DNA of 64,000 nt from Kudoa neothunni. Taxonomy: Eukaryota > Cnidaria. Both the position numbers and the translations under genes were made by a program. The notes under the pieces were generated by a model, which had not been told where the DNA came from, searched no databases, and was given only the letters and a program-made list of their open reading frames with translations. The stretch spans positions 13,640,001-13,704,000 of the forward strand of contig OZ199838.1 in assembly GCA_964304625.1 (NCBI GenBank), read 5' to 3'. Positions 11,801-23,747 of the stretch are shown here, one piece after another (within the stretch, counting starts at the first letter, position 1; each line of letters opens with the position of its first letter).

Positions 11801-13653
11801 CAGGCTGATCAGACTTGCTTAAAATGGGAGCCACATTTAATGATCTTCAAATTTTTGCGAGCCATTAGATGTAGAAACCATATTTCGGAATTTGTTATTA
11901 TATTTATATTTTGTCTAAAGTTTTAATTAATCCTCATACACACGTTAAAAAATCACGTTACCCACGCCGGGGGTCATTTTGACCCCCCAACCTTTCTGAA
12001 AAAACTCTTAGGTTTTTTTAATGGCTTTCATATATAATAAAGGTTCATTTATTGTTATAGAAAACATAGACAATTTTTATGACGAATTATTTGGAGATCT
12101 AAAATAGACAACGATTCGTCTGGGGAGTTTTATACTCCGCCAGGCGGATGAGAATATATTTATATTAGGCCGAGGAAGATCGTCAGCACGAATGATAGAA
12201 ATTGCGATGCGATGACGTCGTCTCAATGTGACTTGATTTTCCTCGTTGAGCATAAATACACATTATGCAGATTGGTGGATGAGCCTAAATTAAGAATTAT
12301 AGGTTTACTATTAAAGTTAAACTCATAGGTTCCTGTATTTATAGGTTCTGTATTCACGAATAGACACCATGAAAATCTTTCTCATATTTCTGATTAAAGC
12401 AAATACATTCGTAGGGACAAAAAAACCAACGTTCCCCGAAATTATTACACAATATTGTAGATACATATGAAAAATGGTTTACATCGTTGAAAAATAGTTC
12501 GAATCCAATTAATATCCATTAATTAACGACAATTTTGCTAAATTTATATTAAAAAATGTTCAGATAGAAACGTACATGTTTCGTGAATGAGTGGAGATGA
12601 CTTATTCTAAGTTAAATTGCGTGCGTTGAGATATATCAAACAAAAGGTTTCTAACCACCGTTAGATATGCTTTCATTTAAACTAAAATGTTCATATTACA
12701 CAATATTAGGAGAAAAAAATGTGAGTGTATTTATTGAACGGTGTAAATAGGGCAGACAAAGTGTTTAATTTTTATTCTTTAAATTTTCAAACAATTCTTG
12801 CATAAAAAATTAGATTAAAATATGAAGTCAGAGTTGAAATATCATCTATAACGGGGGAGTTATTCGTTTCCATGAGAATAGCCACTGTCTATAATTTTTA
12901 AAAATGACGAATAAATCTGTTAGTCTTCGAATACGAACTAAATGTTGACAGATCTTATGGTAAAACCATGTAAATGGCCTTATTGCTAAATTCAATCTCA
13001 TCATAATAGCCTTGATAGTCTGGTCGTAATCGGTGGTTTAAAATATTCCTTCATCACATATAAATTATGTATTATTTAAAACAGTTGTTTAGAAATTTTT
13101 CTATTTCCAAAAGGAGAAAATTTTCGGTGAGTTACAATTTACGTCGAGCATTTGAATAAGAGAGTAATTTCTTAATATTTATTAAGTATATTCTAATAAT
13201 ATTAGTTTTTCTAGTATAACAAACGCTCTTTATTTAAAATACAATGTCAGTTGCTTATGTATTATTCAGAGTTATTAAAAAAATGGTGAAGAACATGATT
13301 TTTTATGTATTGAGGCTTAAAATGTCTTTGAAGATGAAATATAAAATTTTTTAATTGTATATTATAATAATTAATTTTCAAAAATAAACTAGAGATAAAC
13401 AATTTTTTTTTCTCTTAGGTGTGTTTACAGGAGAACATCGAATAAATCCGATGGGGTTCAATAATGAATAAATGTTAAATTCGTGCGTTATTGTTAATCA
13501 GGATAACTGCATGGTCCTATGAATTTCAAAGTATCCAAATAACTTTGTGAGAAAAATTTAACGAAACGAAAAGTCAAGTCTAAATTTTTAAAAACCACGT
13601 TTCAACTCCTGAGAGTTAAATGCGGCTCGCGAGCCGGGGTTTCGCCACCTCTG
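11801..13653. mobile_element. hAT MITE split by a 1.5-kb insertion
   Basis: The two flanks, roughly 11801-11940 and 13460-13653, match the left and right halves of the 307-bp hAT MITE at 48117-48423. Shared landmarks are the CAGGCTGA start, CTTCAAATTTTT, and the GGCTCGCGA block near the end. Between them lies about 1.5 kb absent from the other copy. That insert has a hairpin GGGGGTCATTTTGACCCC at about 11971-11990, typical of the piggyBac-like ends in this window, and a second palindrome at 12130-12155, so it is probably another transposon. Its own borders could not be fixed. The host 8-bp duplication is no longer recognisable. Confidence 0.65.
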
Positions 13654-13661
13654 CTTTAATA

Positions 13662-14843
13662 TAGTGTTTCAAGTTCAAGATGCATTTACGTCCAATCATG
13701 AAACAAATATTATAGATTCAGCTGATATAATAATTAATTAAACCGTGAAAAAAAGAAAATATAACAAAACAAATATGACTTCACGAGATTTAATTTTAAA
13801 TTTATCAGAAGTTCGTTATTTTTAATTAATTAGCTATATAACTTTAAGGAATAAGTCCCAACTAAACAAATTGCCAAGTATGTTGGAATTCATCCAACAA
13901 CTGCCACAAGAATTCTTAAATTGAAGGATTCTATGGGAAATGTGGAAAAGAAAAAAATGGGAGGCAACCGACGTCAATTATTATACGACGAACATCAACA
14001 ATTCCTAAAACAACTTGTTGACGACGATCGCACTATAACATTAAAATCTTTAAGGGAAATACTAAATTCACAATATAACTAACATTAGTGTGTCCAGGCA
14101 AACGATTGCTAATGTTCTTGAAGGATTTCACTATTCATTACAAAAAATTTCCATAGTTCCTGTTGGCAGAAATCTACCCGAGAATATAGAGAAAAGAAAA
14201 AAGTAAATTATATATAACAAATTAAAATGAAATTTAAATTAGTTATGTAATAAATTATCTTCAACAAAAGCCAAATTATTCCCTTGTTTTTTATATTGAC
14301 GAAGCAGGATTCACTTTATCAATGAGACGCTTTTTTTGAAGGTCCCCTATTGGATCTAGAGCAAATTTAATCATGAGGACCGTCCGCTCCAAAAATATTA
14401 CATTGATAGCCGCAATGAGCGCCCAGAAAGTATGGTCAACCAAAGTACACGAGGGCTCAGTAAATGAAAATATATTTTCTGAATATTTCATCCAACTTTT
14501 TATGGAGTTACAATTGAACGGTGTATCAAATGCATTGCTCATAATGGACAATGTAAGGTTCCACAAAACTGACTACATCATGGATCTCGTGATAGAAACA
14601 AATCACTCGATTCCGTTTCTACCGCCATATTCCCCGTTCCTTAACTTGATCGAGGAACTTTTCAACCAACTAAAAGTAATAATGAGACACAAGAACCAAA
14701 CAACCAAAACTGAACTCATAGAGGCGATAAAATCTAGTCCAAATGATGCTCAAACAACGAAGTTATTGAAAATCGATTTATTGTTTTGATATTTAATAAT
14801 TACCTATTTTTTTCAAATAATGCGTCTTGAACTTGAAACACTG
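13662..14843 (+). mobile_element. Tc1/mariner element, full length, inactive
   Basis: About 26-bp terminal inverted repeats, [T/C]AGTGTTTCAAGTTCAAGA.., start at 13662 and end at 14843, and TA dinucleotides flank both ends (13660-13661, 14844-14845). The interior encodes a broken DDE transposase. The element lies only 8 bp from the end of the neighbouring hAT MITE. Confidence 0.88.
13863..14789 (+). pseudogene. Tc1-like transposase, frameshifted
   Basis: The N-terminal helix-turn-helix region (AKYVGIHPTTATRILKLKDS) is open to about 14082, then a frameshift precedes NISVSRQTIANVLEGFHYSL. After about 14204 an AT-rich stretch interrupts the frame until the first catalytic motif, YIDEAGF (about 14297-14317). 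A stop and frame change follow SMRRFF. The rest is an intact 138-codon frame (14373-14789) with IMDNVRFHK (second Asp) and PPYSPFLNLIEE (third acidic residue, Glu). It is recognisably of the Tc1/IS630 DDE fold but cannot encode an active enzyme. Confidence 0.85.
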
Positions 14844-14845
14844 TA

Positions 14846-15140
14846 TATATACATATAGAGTTTAAAATCGATAAAACACTATTGTCAATTACGACAATGA
14901 CTGATTTAATAATAAATTCATGGACAAATACAAATGTTAATCTTTTAGTCTTTATAAAAATTAAAAACTAATTTATTGATAACTGGTTCATTATGCGGCA
15001 TTAAAATTAACGAAAAAAAGTTAATAAGGTTAAATATATTAAAAATTGCCCAGATTCCAATGTTTCTCGAACATTGAGTATACCCGATTACTCATTATCC
15101 GAAATAGAATCTTTACAGTCTCCATTTAAACACTTTAAAA
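14846..15140. other. AT-rich spacer
   Basis: No gene or repeat recognised. Confidence 0.4.
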
Positions 15141-15235
15141 GACTAATACGTTTTCGTACAAACCAACACACACCTCACACAGCCATTTGCAAACGCTCAA
15201 ATTCTCACGTTGGTTTATGCGAAAACACATTAGTC
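15141..15235. repeat. Short foldback repeat
   Basis: Inverted arms of about 27 bp at 15141-15167 and 15209-15235 (GACTAAT..GTTTTCG..AAACCAAC and its complement), separated by about 40 bp. It is probably a miniature foldback element or the hairpin end of a larger repeat. No target duplication was identified. Confidence 0.6.
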
Positions 15236-16027
15236 GTTTGTTGTCGCTAAACACCAGAACAAACTATTAATCACGACATTAAAGTTTTGCAAGGAAGGAA
15301 TAGCATACTCAACATGAGACCAATGAATTGGTAGTCGTACAAAAAGTAAATCCAAATATCTTCCAGGGTATTTTCTAAATAAAACCATGATTATTTCAGT
15401 ATAGAATAGCCATTAATTTCTTACAAGCATGAATCATTAATACATGAATTGATTCGAATATAACGGAAAAAGGACAAAATTGAACTAATCCAGCTTTGGT
15501 TTTGTTATCAAGTCTAAAATAATATTAAAGGTTTTTTCATAGAAATATCAATAATCATACCATTCGACGTAAACAACAAAGTTGATTTGTTGTATTCAGT
15601 AGGTATCTTCCAAAATATGTAAGTGTTATTCATCCATAATAGAGGAATTGGCGAAAGTAAAAAACCAGAAAAAGCTAATCTAAAAAATGAAATAGATACG
15701 GATATTTCTAAAATAAAATCATTTAATACGAATAACAACCTTGATTTGTTGTAGCGAAAACATATCTTCCAAAATCATATTCAGTCTTCTAGTTTTATGG
15801 AATTTTGCCAAAGCATAAAATTCATTGAATATTTAGCTACACAGGGAGATTAATAAAACAAAGAATTTCAATAAATCATACTATTGGCAGATAAAACAAA
15901 AAAATTAGGTTTTTGAACGAAGATTACATAGACAACTATCATTCGATTATCGTTGAATTGACACTATATTTAATGTAAGAATATTAAATGTTGCATGTAT
16001 ATTTATACCATGACATTGATAATTTTG
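15236..16027. other. Spacer, probably including the Helitron 3' end
   Basis: Lies just past the stop codon of the minus-strand Helitron gene, so the Helitron 3' terminus (hairpin plus CTRR) should be here, but I could not identify it. Related short stretches containing ATCTTCCA recur near 15358, 15605 and 15765, suggesting degenerate internal repeats. Confidence 0.35.
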
Positions 16028-16883
16028 TTATCTTAACGCTTCCGAATAGACTATGTTCTTTGATTTTCCATCGGGTGCCAATACGTAAAGGTTTCGTTTT
16101 GAACCAACGCGAGGCACGGCAACATATAACTGACCGTGTGAAAGATAGGGTTCTTGAAGGTGCATGTTGTGGGAAGAAAACAACAAATAAAGTGTTTGTT
16201 ATAATCCCTTATTAAATATAGCGGCGCCCAAATGTGAACGTGTGACCTCATTAGTGGTTAGTATCGTTTGTTGGTTTGGATACGTGTCCTTTCTCTAATA
16301 CATAACAGTGCAGACCAGCTATTTTAAATGTTTGTCCTGGGGATTTATTAGTGGACATTGCAAAAGAAACTTTAATTGGAAACTGTAATCTTCTGACGGT
16401 AAATGGTACGTCTGATGGAACAATGGGTATTCTTGGGATATGTACATTTTCGCTCGTTGCACTGCCCGTCATGAATGTTTTCTCAATCAGATGAGCCACC
16501 AGATGTTTAACTATCAATCGAGTTCCTTTGCATAGACGTGGTACGTCCTGATTCCTCAATAACATAATGGGAGCACCAATTTTAAGAACTAATCTGTGTG
16601 AGGGTACACCAGGCAATTCTAAGCAATTTAAAAACTCAGTAGGATAGTTGACACATTCGGTTGGGTCAACATTAGTGTCGATAGGTCTATAAGTCATTTC
16701 TTCTCCAGGCAACAGTTGAATCATCTCGTTGTTTATGGTGTTCACCACTTGATTGGTAGGGGCAAGAATTGCCCTTTTATATAACTGTTGTATCCTCGAG
16801 TGCACGGGGCAGAAAGAAACAAATGAAAAAAACTCGAAAAAAGAGAATGCTAATTTTAGTAAAAAGTAACGTTATATGTGGTG

Positions 16884-17023
16884 AGGCGGACCCTACATCC
16901 GATTGCCGAACATGTGAACATTCACCTCTGGGTATTCCTGTGTGAATTTTACCCATTTTTTAGTTTTACCGTTTTTTAGTTAACCGCATTACTCACTTAT
17001 TGGCAATCGGAGTAGGCCCGCCT
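16884..17023. mobile_element. 140-bp foldback MITE inside the Helitron gene
   Basis: Near-perfect inverted ends AGGCGG[A/G]CCTAC.TCCGATTGCC at 16884-16909 and 17001-17023. It interrupts the helicase region between the motif ending near 17153 and the one starting near 16805. TGA stands on both sides (16882-16884 and 17023-17025) and could be a 3-bp target duplication. The superfamily is uncertain; a PIF/Harbinger-type 3-bp target is one possibility. Confidence 0.65.
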
Positions 17024-20000
17024 GATAATTCTGGTTCCTTTAAATTGTTTATGGTTTTTTGACGGATATCGTACGGTTGGTCACGATACCCAAACATAAC
17101 CAAGATAAGTTGGAAAACTTTTTCACTCAAGTCGTCCTTATTACTGACTATATTAGCTTAGCGATTGGATCCAAGAGTCTGTTTCCTCCGAGTCGCTAAT
17201 AAATTTTCCATCATCAATTTGCAGAATGTTTGAGGAAAACTCTCCAGATTCCAAGTCGTTGTAAAGATGAACCTTCATGTTGATGGTCAATCTTAGAGAT
17301 TTCATTGTTGACCATAGGTATAACGATGTTAAACATAACTTAATCTGGTCCCCTCTTGTACCTTTTGGTATAACTGGCAAAGTTTGACGGAAATCTTCAG
17401 AGAGTATCGTTGTGATTCCGCCAAATGGGACATTATTTTCCGTAATGTCTCTTAATGGTCGATCCAATGCTTCTAGTGCGATCCTGTTCGCCATTGTACA
17501 TTCGTCCCAAATGATTGCTGAAGTACGTTTTAGCATTTCCAGGGATCCCCTTCCCTACTAATCCTGCATGTTGCGGTGCAATCATCTAATAGTTTTAAGG
17601 GAAGCTTAAGGTGTTGTGAGCAGTTCTACCACCAGGGAGTAATGTGAAGGCAATACCAGACAAAACCACCGCCAGTGCGATTTTGTTATATCTTTTTATT
17701 TTCGCTAAGAGCAAGTTGATCACAAATGTCTTTCCTGTTCCGCCGGGCGCATCTAAGAAAAATATGTGTCCATGATTATGTTGATTGTCCAGACTTTGTA
17801 GTATAGTGTTAAAAGCGTGCATCTGTTCATCAATTAACTTAGGCTTGTTAAACGTAACAAATTCATCTAATTGTTCTATATTAGACCCAAGCTATCGTCA
17901 GATTTCACTGGGAAGGTGGTTACCAAAACTCCTGTCTATGTCAGGAAAACCCGAAGTATCCAACTTCTCACCACCCATTCCCATTAGCATATTTTCAATG
18001 TCTGTAAGTGCCATGTTGAAAATAATAGAGTTGCGTTCAATGGAAACGTTGCTGTTTTCCAGTTGAAGTTGACGTAGGTAATCTTCGGAGAGGACGCTCC
18101 TAAAGGTTGTCCAAATATTGAAATTGCTAATTCTAACCGTCTTCTTAATTGCGTTGGAGAATTCGTAACCACAGCCTCGGCCATAGTATTTTCCCAATGG
18201 CTGTCATTTTTTAATAAGCCACGCAGCATACATACTTCTCTGTATGTTGAACATAGGCGACCATCAATCGTGCGTAAATCCTCTAAGCACGTCAGTCCCC
18301 TAACTTCATGAAGCAAGATTCTTAAATAAAAACATTCATGCTGGTTAGGATGAATGGTGTATACTCTTCCTAACGTTTGATCAAATTTAACACCCGGATG
18401 TCCTTCAACCGGAACGCCACGCGTTCTAAGAACTCATTTGTTATTTTTCCATGTATAGTAGGACGGTATTTGATTGTAAAAGGGAGTTTTTGCAAAGGAA
18501 TCAACCCCACAAATTTTGAAAAACGCAATAAATGTTGTATTCTTGGGATTTTGTAGCTGACTTAACAACGTTTCTTCGGTGAAGTATATGCGTTGGCCAT
18601 TTTCCAGATGAACACTCAAATGCTGAATGGCGGGATACCGATTGTGAATTCCAAAACCAAATGTCCGCCAAAAAGCTTCGCTACTGCTAATGTATCTTTC
18701 CATCTGAAACTGCATAATTTCATCGTTGATGTATTGCTGGTTTAGCGAATACATTGCAGCATCGGATCCTTTATTTATGTATTTGAATACATATTTGATG
18801 AATTTTACCGAATTGCAAAACTCTACGTTAATGTGACCATTGAATATTTTTGATAGTAGTGGGCAATATGGCATTTTCCACCTATTATCAATAATGACGT
18901 CTCTGTTCCCTCTTAATCTGAGTAGAACTTCCAATCCACTGTCGCCTGGTTTCCTTCTCCTATACAAAGGATAACCATCGTCGTCAGTTTGAGTTTGTTG
19001 CAAGAAATTTTTTGGATATTTCTTGGTACATCTTCCATCCTTCATGCAAGGACTATGAGGATTGATTACGCCACATGGACCATGCACCATGTGAGTTTTT
19101 ATTATTTGGAATACATCGTGATCTATGGTTGAATCAGGCAACTCTGCTGATACGAAACTATCAATATCACTGGTTTGTATGTAGCTTCCCATTTAGCCAT
19201 ACCAAGATATGAGCATGTGGTAGCCCTCGTTTCTACCACCCAACAGTTTACATATCTCATTGTATATCGCCAAAGATTTTCAATTTGGTCGAGCAACACA
19301 TTAATTTTTTTAATCTAAGTTGAAAAACTCTTGTCATTTGCACTTTGACCGTTGAATAACTCGTCAGTAATTTCAGTCTAGACAGGATCGCATGTAAAGG
19401 TAATGAGGAGATCAGGGCGGTCATGGCATCTAACATAGATCATTGCATCCTGAGTCTCCTCATGCTTATATCGAAGCGAACCAGTGCAGGTGGAAGATAG
19501 TATACAAAGTTGACCTCATTCCACATTTCCTCCATCATTCAATATATTGTCTCGCAAATGGATGTTGGAATCAATACGGAGTTCCTTTTGATGGGTTCGT
19601 ATATAGCAATATCTTTTAGATTCCATTTTCGCGAACATACCAACAGCGAATTATTGAAATAACGCCCTGTATCTGTGCAAAAGATTGTAACTGTTTTCCT
19701 TCGCCACAAAATGGTATGAGAAGAAATCTTTGCACGAAACGGTCTTGCGTGTTCCAACCATGGGAATTCCAAAGTGGTAACCAATTCCACCGTTAATGTA
19801 AATGAGAGAATACTGCAAAGCGTCATATGAACGATGTGTTTCATTTATCCTTTGGAGTCTATCATCTCTGCTCCTAAGCACAATACCTCTGTTGCCACGT
19901 TACATTTCCGGAATAATAACAGCAACCTCGTTACATACAGGAGCATTAAACCTCCTTTGATGTTCTCCTCTAGGGCGTTTGTCGACGTCAATGATAATTT

Positions 20001-20106
20001 GGAAATCCACGGATGCATGAATTTTTAGAGCGAATTTAAAATTTTGGATGTAACTATTCTTCTCATGTAACATATTCTGAAGTAACACTATAGTGTATGC
20101 TCCAAA

Positions 20107-21300
20107 TCTACTATAAAAGCAAACCGGAAATCCGTGTGTTTGTACGCCAATTAAACTATTTATAGAGAGACATAACGCTCCATTTGAGCACATGGAAAGA
20201 TAAAATTTTGTTTTAACACAACAAAATTATAAAAGATTTGCGTCCTACGAAATAACAATAAAAACAATTTCACGTAGTATGATTTGAGGATTTATGCAAA
20301 CATAAATGAGATCATTTCGTTAGAAGTTTTAAAAGTTAATTTTAAACGTACCATAGTGTTTATTTTATGTTAAAATTATTAAAAAGTAATTGAATTAGTT
20401 CAAATAATGAAGGTAATATTAGGTTATGTAGCCAAGCATTAATATGAGATTCATTTGTTGGTGTTTAACGAAATTAGTGCTATTCATATAGTATGATTTA
20501 GATTTTGCTGTGAACAACAGAGAAAATCGATTTTTTAGGGGCCCTGAGGAGGAGATTATAAACGCTCAGTAGTGTTTATTCATTTTTAAAAATATTAAAT
20601 AGGGTTCATGCTTCTAATTTTTTAAGGTTAGCTAATTAAACTACAAATTGTCCTATTAATTGATTACTCTGTCAAAATTTTTCAACAATTTGTTTATATC
20701 AAGGAATAACTTTAAAATCCTAAGCGGTGCGTATTAAGATTCACGTGTAATTTCCACTTTATTTAGGAAAAGTTTAAAATTCTTTTATTTTTTGTGTTAA
20801 ACATAGTTATTTACATTAAGTACTCCAAAATTTGTTTATAATGAATAACAGAGACCTATCGGTTAACCCATTGGTTGCTGTGCTTTGTATATTAATGCGT
20901 TACAAAATTAAAATAATTTAGAGCAAACTCATGTGATATTTATATTCGCTTTCTTTAAACGTACATTTTTGTGAACGTAATATGTAAAACGTAACAATTA
21001 ATGGTCAAGAAACCTAAATAGATCATATATTCACATACCAAAGTTTGGTATTTCAGTAGATTATAAATATATGGCGTAACACTACATTTTATAACCAAAA
21101 ACCAATTAATAAATGATTATTTTTAAGTTTTACACCATTTTTATATTAGTTAAGTAAATCAAACTTTCTTTGTGTAATCTTTGTTCTATTTGTCCGAATA
21201 CTCTTAATTTACATTAAACTTTAAATGATCTTGGCCAACTTAAGGCTTTAGTCTATTTGGCCGGCAAGGAAGCCTACGCGAAGCGGGACTTTTGCGCTAG
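20107..21300 (+). mobile_element. Non-autonomous Helitron nested in the larger Helitron
   Basis: Starts TCTACTATAAAAGC after host A at 20106, passes a TGTGTG-containing 5' region, and ends with a GC-rich hairpin region (CGCGAAGCGGGAC..GCG) and CTAG at 21297-21300 before host T. Removing it brings together the two parts of the interrupted Rep N-terminal region, apart from a small indel. It has the same architecture as copies A and B but a different body, so it is a distinct non-autonomous family. Confidence 0.72.
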
Positions 21301-21516
21301 TTGGGATATATTCTTGCTCTGATTTCAGTTTGTAAATTGCAATCTTCTAAGAAGTATATTTGTAAAAATTTTTCCTCTTCATTCTGCTGAGGTAGTAACA
21401 ACTCAATTCTATGGCAAATTTGCCCTTCAACTTTAAAAGTTGGCATGAAACCATGCTCGGAAACTATATTTGCGCCAAAAGACGTCATCTGGAACGCAGC
21501 GTTGTATTTTCTAATA

Positions 21517-23021
21517 TAGGGTTTCCCGATCAATGTGAGAACTGTTGAAATTAATGCAAGATGGTTTAGATTAAATTGGTCGTAGTATAAATAATTTTTA
21601 TTTCGTTTATTGTTTAAGTAACGGTAACAACATTAGCTTCCATCCTTAACCTCCGCGGTATAAATTTAAAAAAGGGGCTCCCCGATTTTAACACGTGACA
21701 GTTCCCGATCAAGTCAAGATTTAACGTTTTTTGATTCATAAAGTAAATAACTATATTTAAATTATAATGAGTTTATTTAAAAACATATTATTTATATTTA
21801 TTTCGCCGTAAACTTTTGATACTAGGATGGAACTAAACTCAGAAAATATCCGAAATAAAAAAATGATGTCTACTATCCCTGATGAAGATAGAGTTAAAAT
21901 TATCAATAAATCACTCGAAGGAAAATCTACGAAACAAATATCTGAAGATCTTTACATTAATTATAAGTCCGTTTGGGGAATCATAAAAAATTATAACAAG
22001 AATGGTTGCATACGTATCCAGAACCGTGGTGGCGATAAAAAGTCAAAGTTGTCCCATGATCAAAAACATGAAATTTTATAATGGGTTGATTCTGGTTGTT
22101 TATTGAGGCTAAATGATATGAAAAGAATGATTCAGGAAAAATTTAATATTTCTGTGAGCAAAAGCACGGTTGACAGAATACTTCAAAATTTTCATTATAC
22201 AATAACATGTACTGTACCGATTCCTGAACGGAGAAATTGTGTGTCTACAATCGAAACTAGATATACCTACGCAAAGGATTTTAGAAAATTCGAGCTGGAC
22301 ATGGAGGATAAAACATTTATCTTTATGGATGAGTAGGGTTTGCTGTTGTTACGCGACCAAAAAGAGGACGGGCTGCTCGAGGTGCTTCTCCATATGTTTC
22401 TGTTTCGGCTGCAGGAGGCAGAAACATTTCAGTAGTGGCAGCCATGAATAAATATGGAATGATATTTCATAAAATTCACGATAAGGCGGTGAACGGAGAG
22501 GATTTTAAAAGTTTTCTAATTGAATTAAAGGAGGAATGTACTTTAAAAAACATTAATGATCCTACCTTTATTTTGGACAATGCGCGTATTCACCATTATA
22601 AAGGGCTAAAAGACACTATAGACATGCTCGGACTCAAGTTATTCTTGCCGCCATACTCCCCATTTCTGAATCCAATAGAAAATATATTTTCTGTTTGGAA
22701 AAATTTGGTAATACGAGGAGAAGCTAAAAATGAGATGGAACTTAAGGAGTTAATCTCTAATGAATTTGATGAAATTACCTCTTCCCGTTGTGATGGCTTC
22801 TTCAGAAAAATGCTAAGGTATCTCCAAAAGGCTGAAAATAGGGAAATAATAAATCAGTAATATATTTTTATCCAAATATATTTAAATATATATTGGTTGT
22901 TATTATATTACTGAATAGTTTTTATGCGCAATTTAAGTCTAAGTTAATTAAAATGAGTCTCATTAATTGTAATAGTTCTCGGTTTGATTGCAACAATTCT
23001 CACTTTGATCGGGAAACCCTA
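21517..23021 (+). mobile_element. Second Tc1/mariner element, nested in the Helitron
   Basis: About 30-bp terminal inverted repeats, TAGGGTTTCCCGATCAA[T/A]GTGAGAA[C/T]TGTTG, at 21517 and (inverted) ending 23021, with TA duplications at 21515-21516 and 23022-23023. The flanking Helitron reading frame resumes across the insertion, which places this Tc1 jump after the Helitron. The ends differ from the Tc1 at 13.7 kb, so it is a separate family. Confidence 0.9.
21827..22860 (+). pseudogene. Tc1-like transposase with two lesions
   Basis: Starts MELNSENIRNKK at 21827, with a helix-turn-helix DNA-binding region (KSTKQISEDLYINYKSVWGII). An in-frame TAA at 22079-22081 interrupts it; the same frame then continues through SKSTVDRILQNFHYT to the first catalytic motif FIFMDE. 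A single-base loss there (about 22337) shifts into the frame encoding GFAVVTRPKRGRAARG.., which runs to the stop at 22858-22860. The second Asp is in FILDNARIHH and the third acidic residue in PPYSPFLNPIEN. Only one stop and one frameshift separate it from an open frame, so the copy is fairly young. Confidence 0.88.
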
Positions 23022-23747
23022 TATTCCTCAAGAATTCTTTCGAACCTGTAGTTATACCAGACAACAGCGTATGTAATAATTCCGGAGGTGTAGGCAAGAT
23101 ATCCAAAATAACTTTTCCACCAGAGCAGCACATACCGGAAGTCTCATCATACCATTTTTTGCATGTAAAAATTCACAACGTAATTCAATTTTTCCTAATG
23201 TAACATTCTTGTCTCTCACGTAATCGAGGTTAGGGAGATAATTGAAGCCAGCGCGATTCCATACAGGAAGCGTCCCAGAAATAGTTCGTTGATTGGAATC
23301 GTTTCAATTGTCTGAATTAGTTGAAAGCTAAAATTTTCAACTGTTTGTCGTCGTTGATTAGCCGTTTGAACGGCTTCTAAAACCAAGCGTTCTTGTCTTC
23401 GCTGGACATTTTCATTTTGATCTCGTCGTAATTGAGATAGTTCCTCAGTTTTTTGGGATCGAAACTGTTGTTGACGTTGAAGATTTTGCTCCCTCCTTGG
23501 TTGAGTTGGTATCTCAATTGCTCGAGAACGCCAAATTCGTTCACGCATTCTGCTCTTTTCCAATCGTAGTCTTCTTTCCTTCACGGTCTCAAGTGCTCTT
23601 CTATTAAAATTTCTAATTCTATTACCTCGTCGTCTTCTCTCTCTCTCTCTCTGCTCCTGACTCTCCTTCTCTTTCGGCATTCAAAACGTTTTGAAATTGG
23701 TTATTTTTAAGTCTTCGGGTATCCATAATTTTTGTATAAATAAAGGA

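Larger units (their letters stand above)
16028..23680 (-). pseudogene. Helitron Rep/helicase protein, disrupted
   Basis: Single-polypeptide Helitron transposase (HUH endonuclease plus PIF1-type helicase), read from 23680 down. Segments in order: Arg/Gln-rich N-terminus MPKEKESQEQ.. (23680-23216); RKYNAAFQMTSFGAN..HRIELLLPQQ (21510-21297); LLQNMLHE..DKRPRGEHQRRFNAP (about 20100-19900); RINETHRSYDALQYSL (19850-19651); HUH motif GLPHAHILVWL (about 19228-19195); MVHGPCG..CTKKYPKN and the two-tyrosine region KYVFKYINKGSD (19192-18434); Walker A GGTGKT (about 17735); Walker B-type IIWDECTMA (about 17510); DFRQTLPVI (about 17390); MLLRNQD..STNKSPGQTF (16805-16300); and C-terminal LSHGQLYVAVPRVG..NIVYSEALR ending 16028. 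Many frameshifts and stops separate the pieces, so it is dead despite keeping catalytic motifs. Confidence 0.9.
16028..23747 (-). mobile_element. Autonomous-type Helitron, degenerate and heavily interrupted
   Basis: On the minus strand the 5' end reads TCCTTTATTTATAC after a host A at 23748, like the 5' TC ends of the small Helitrons here. A Rep-helicase gene follows from 23680 to the stop at 16028. The 3' end lies at an undetermined point below 16028. The body contains three later insertions: a Tc1 at 21517-23021, a non-autonomous Helitron at 20107-21300 and a 140-bp foldback MITE at 16884-17023. Without them the element is about 4.9 kb to the stop codon. Confidence 0.85.
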
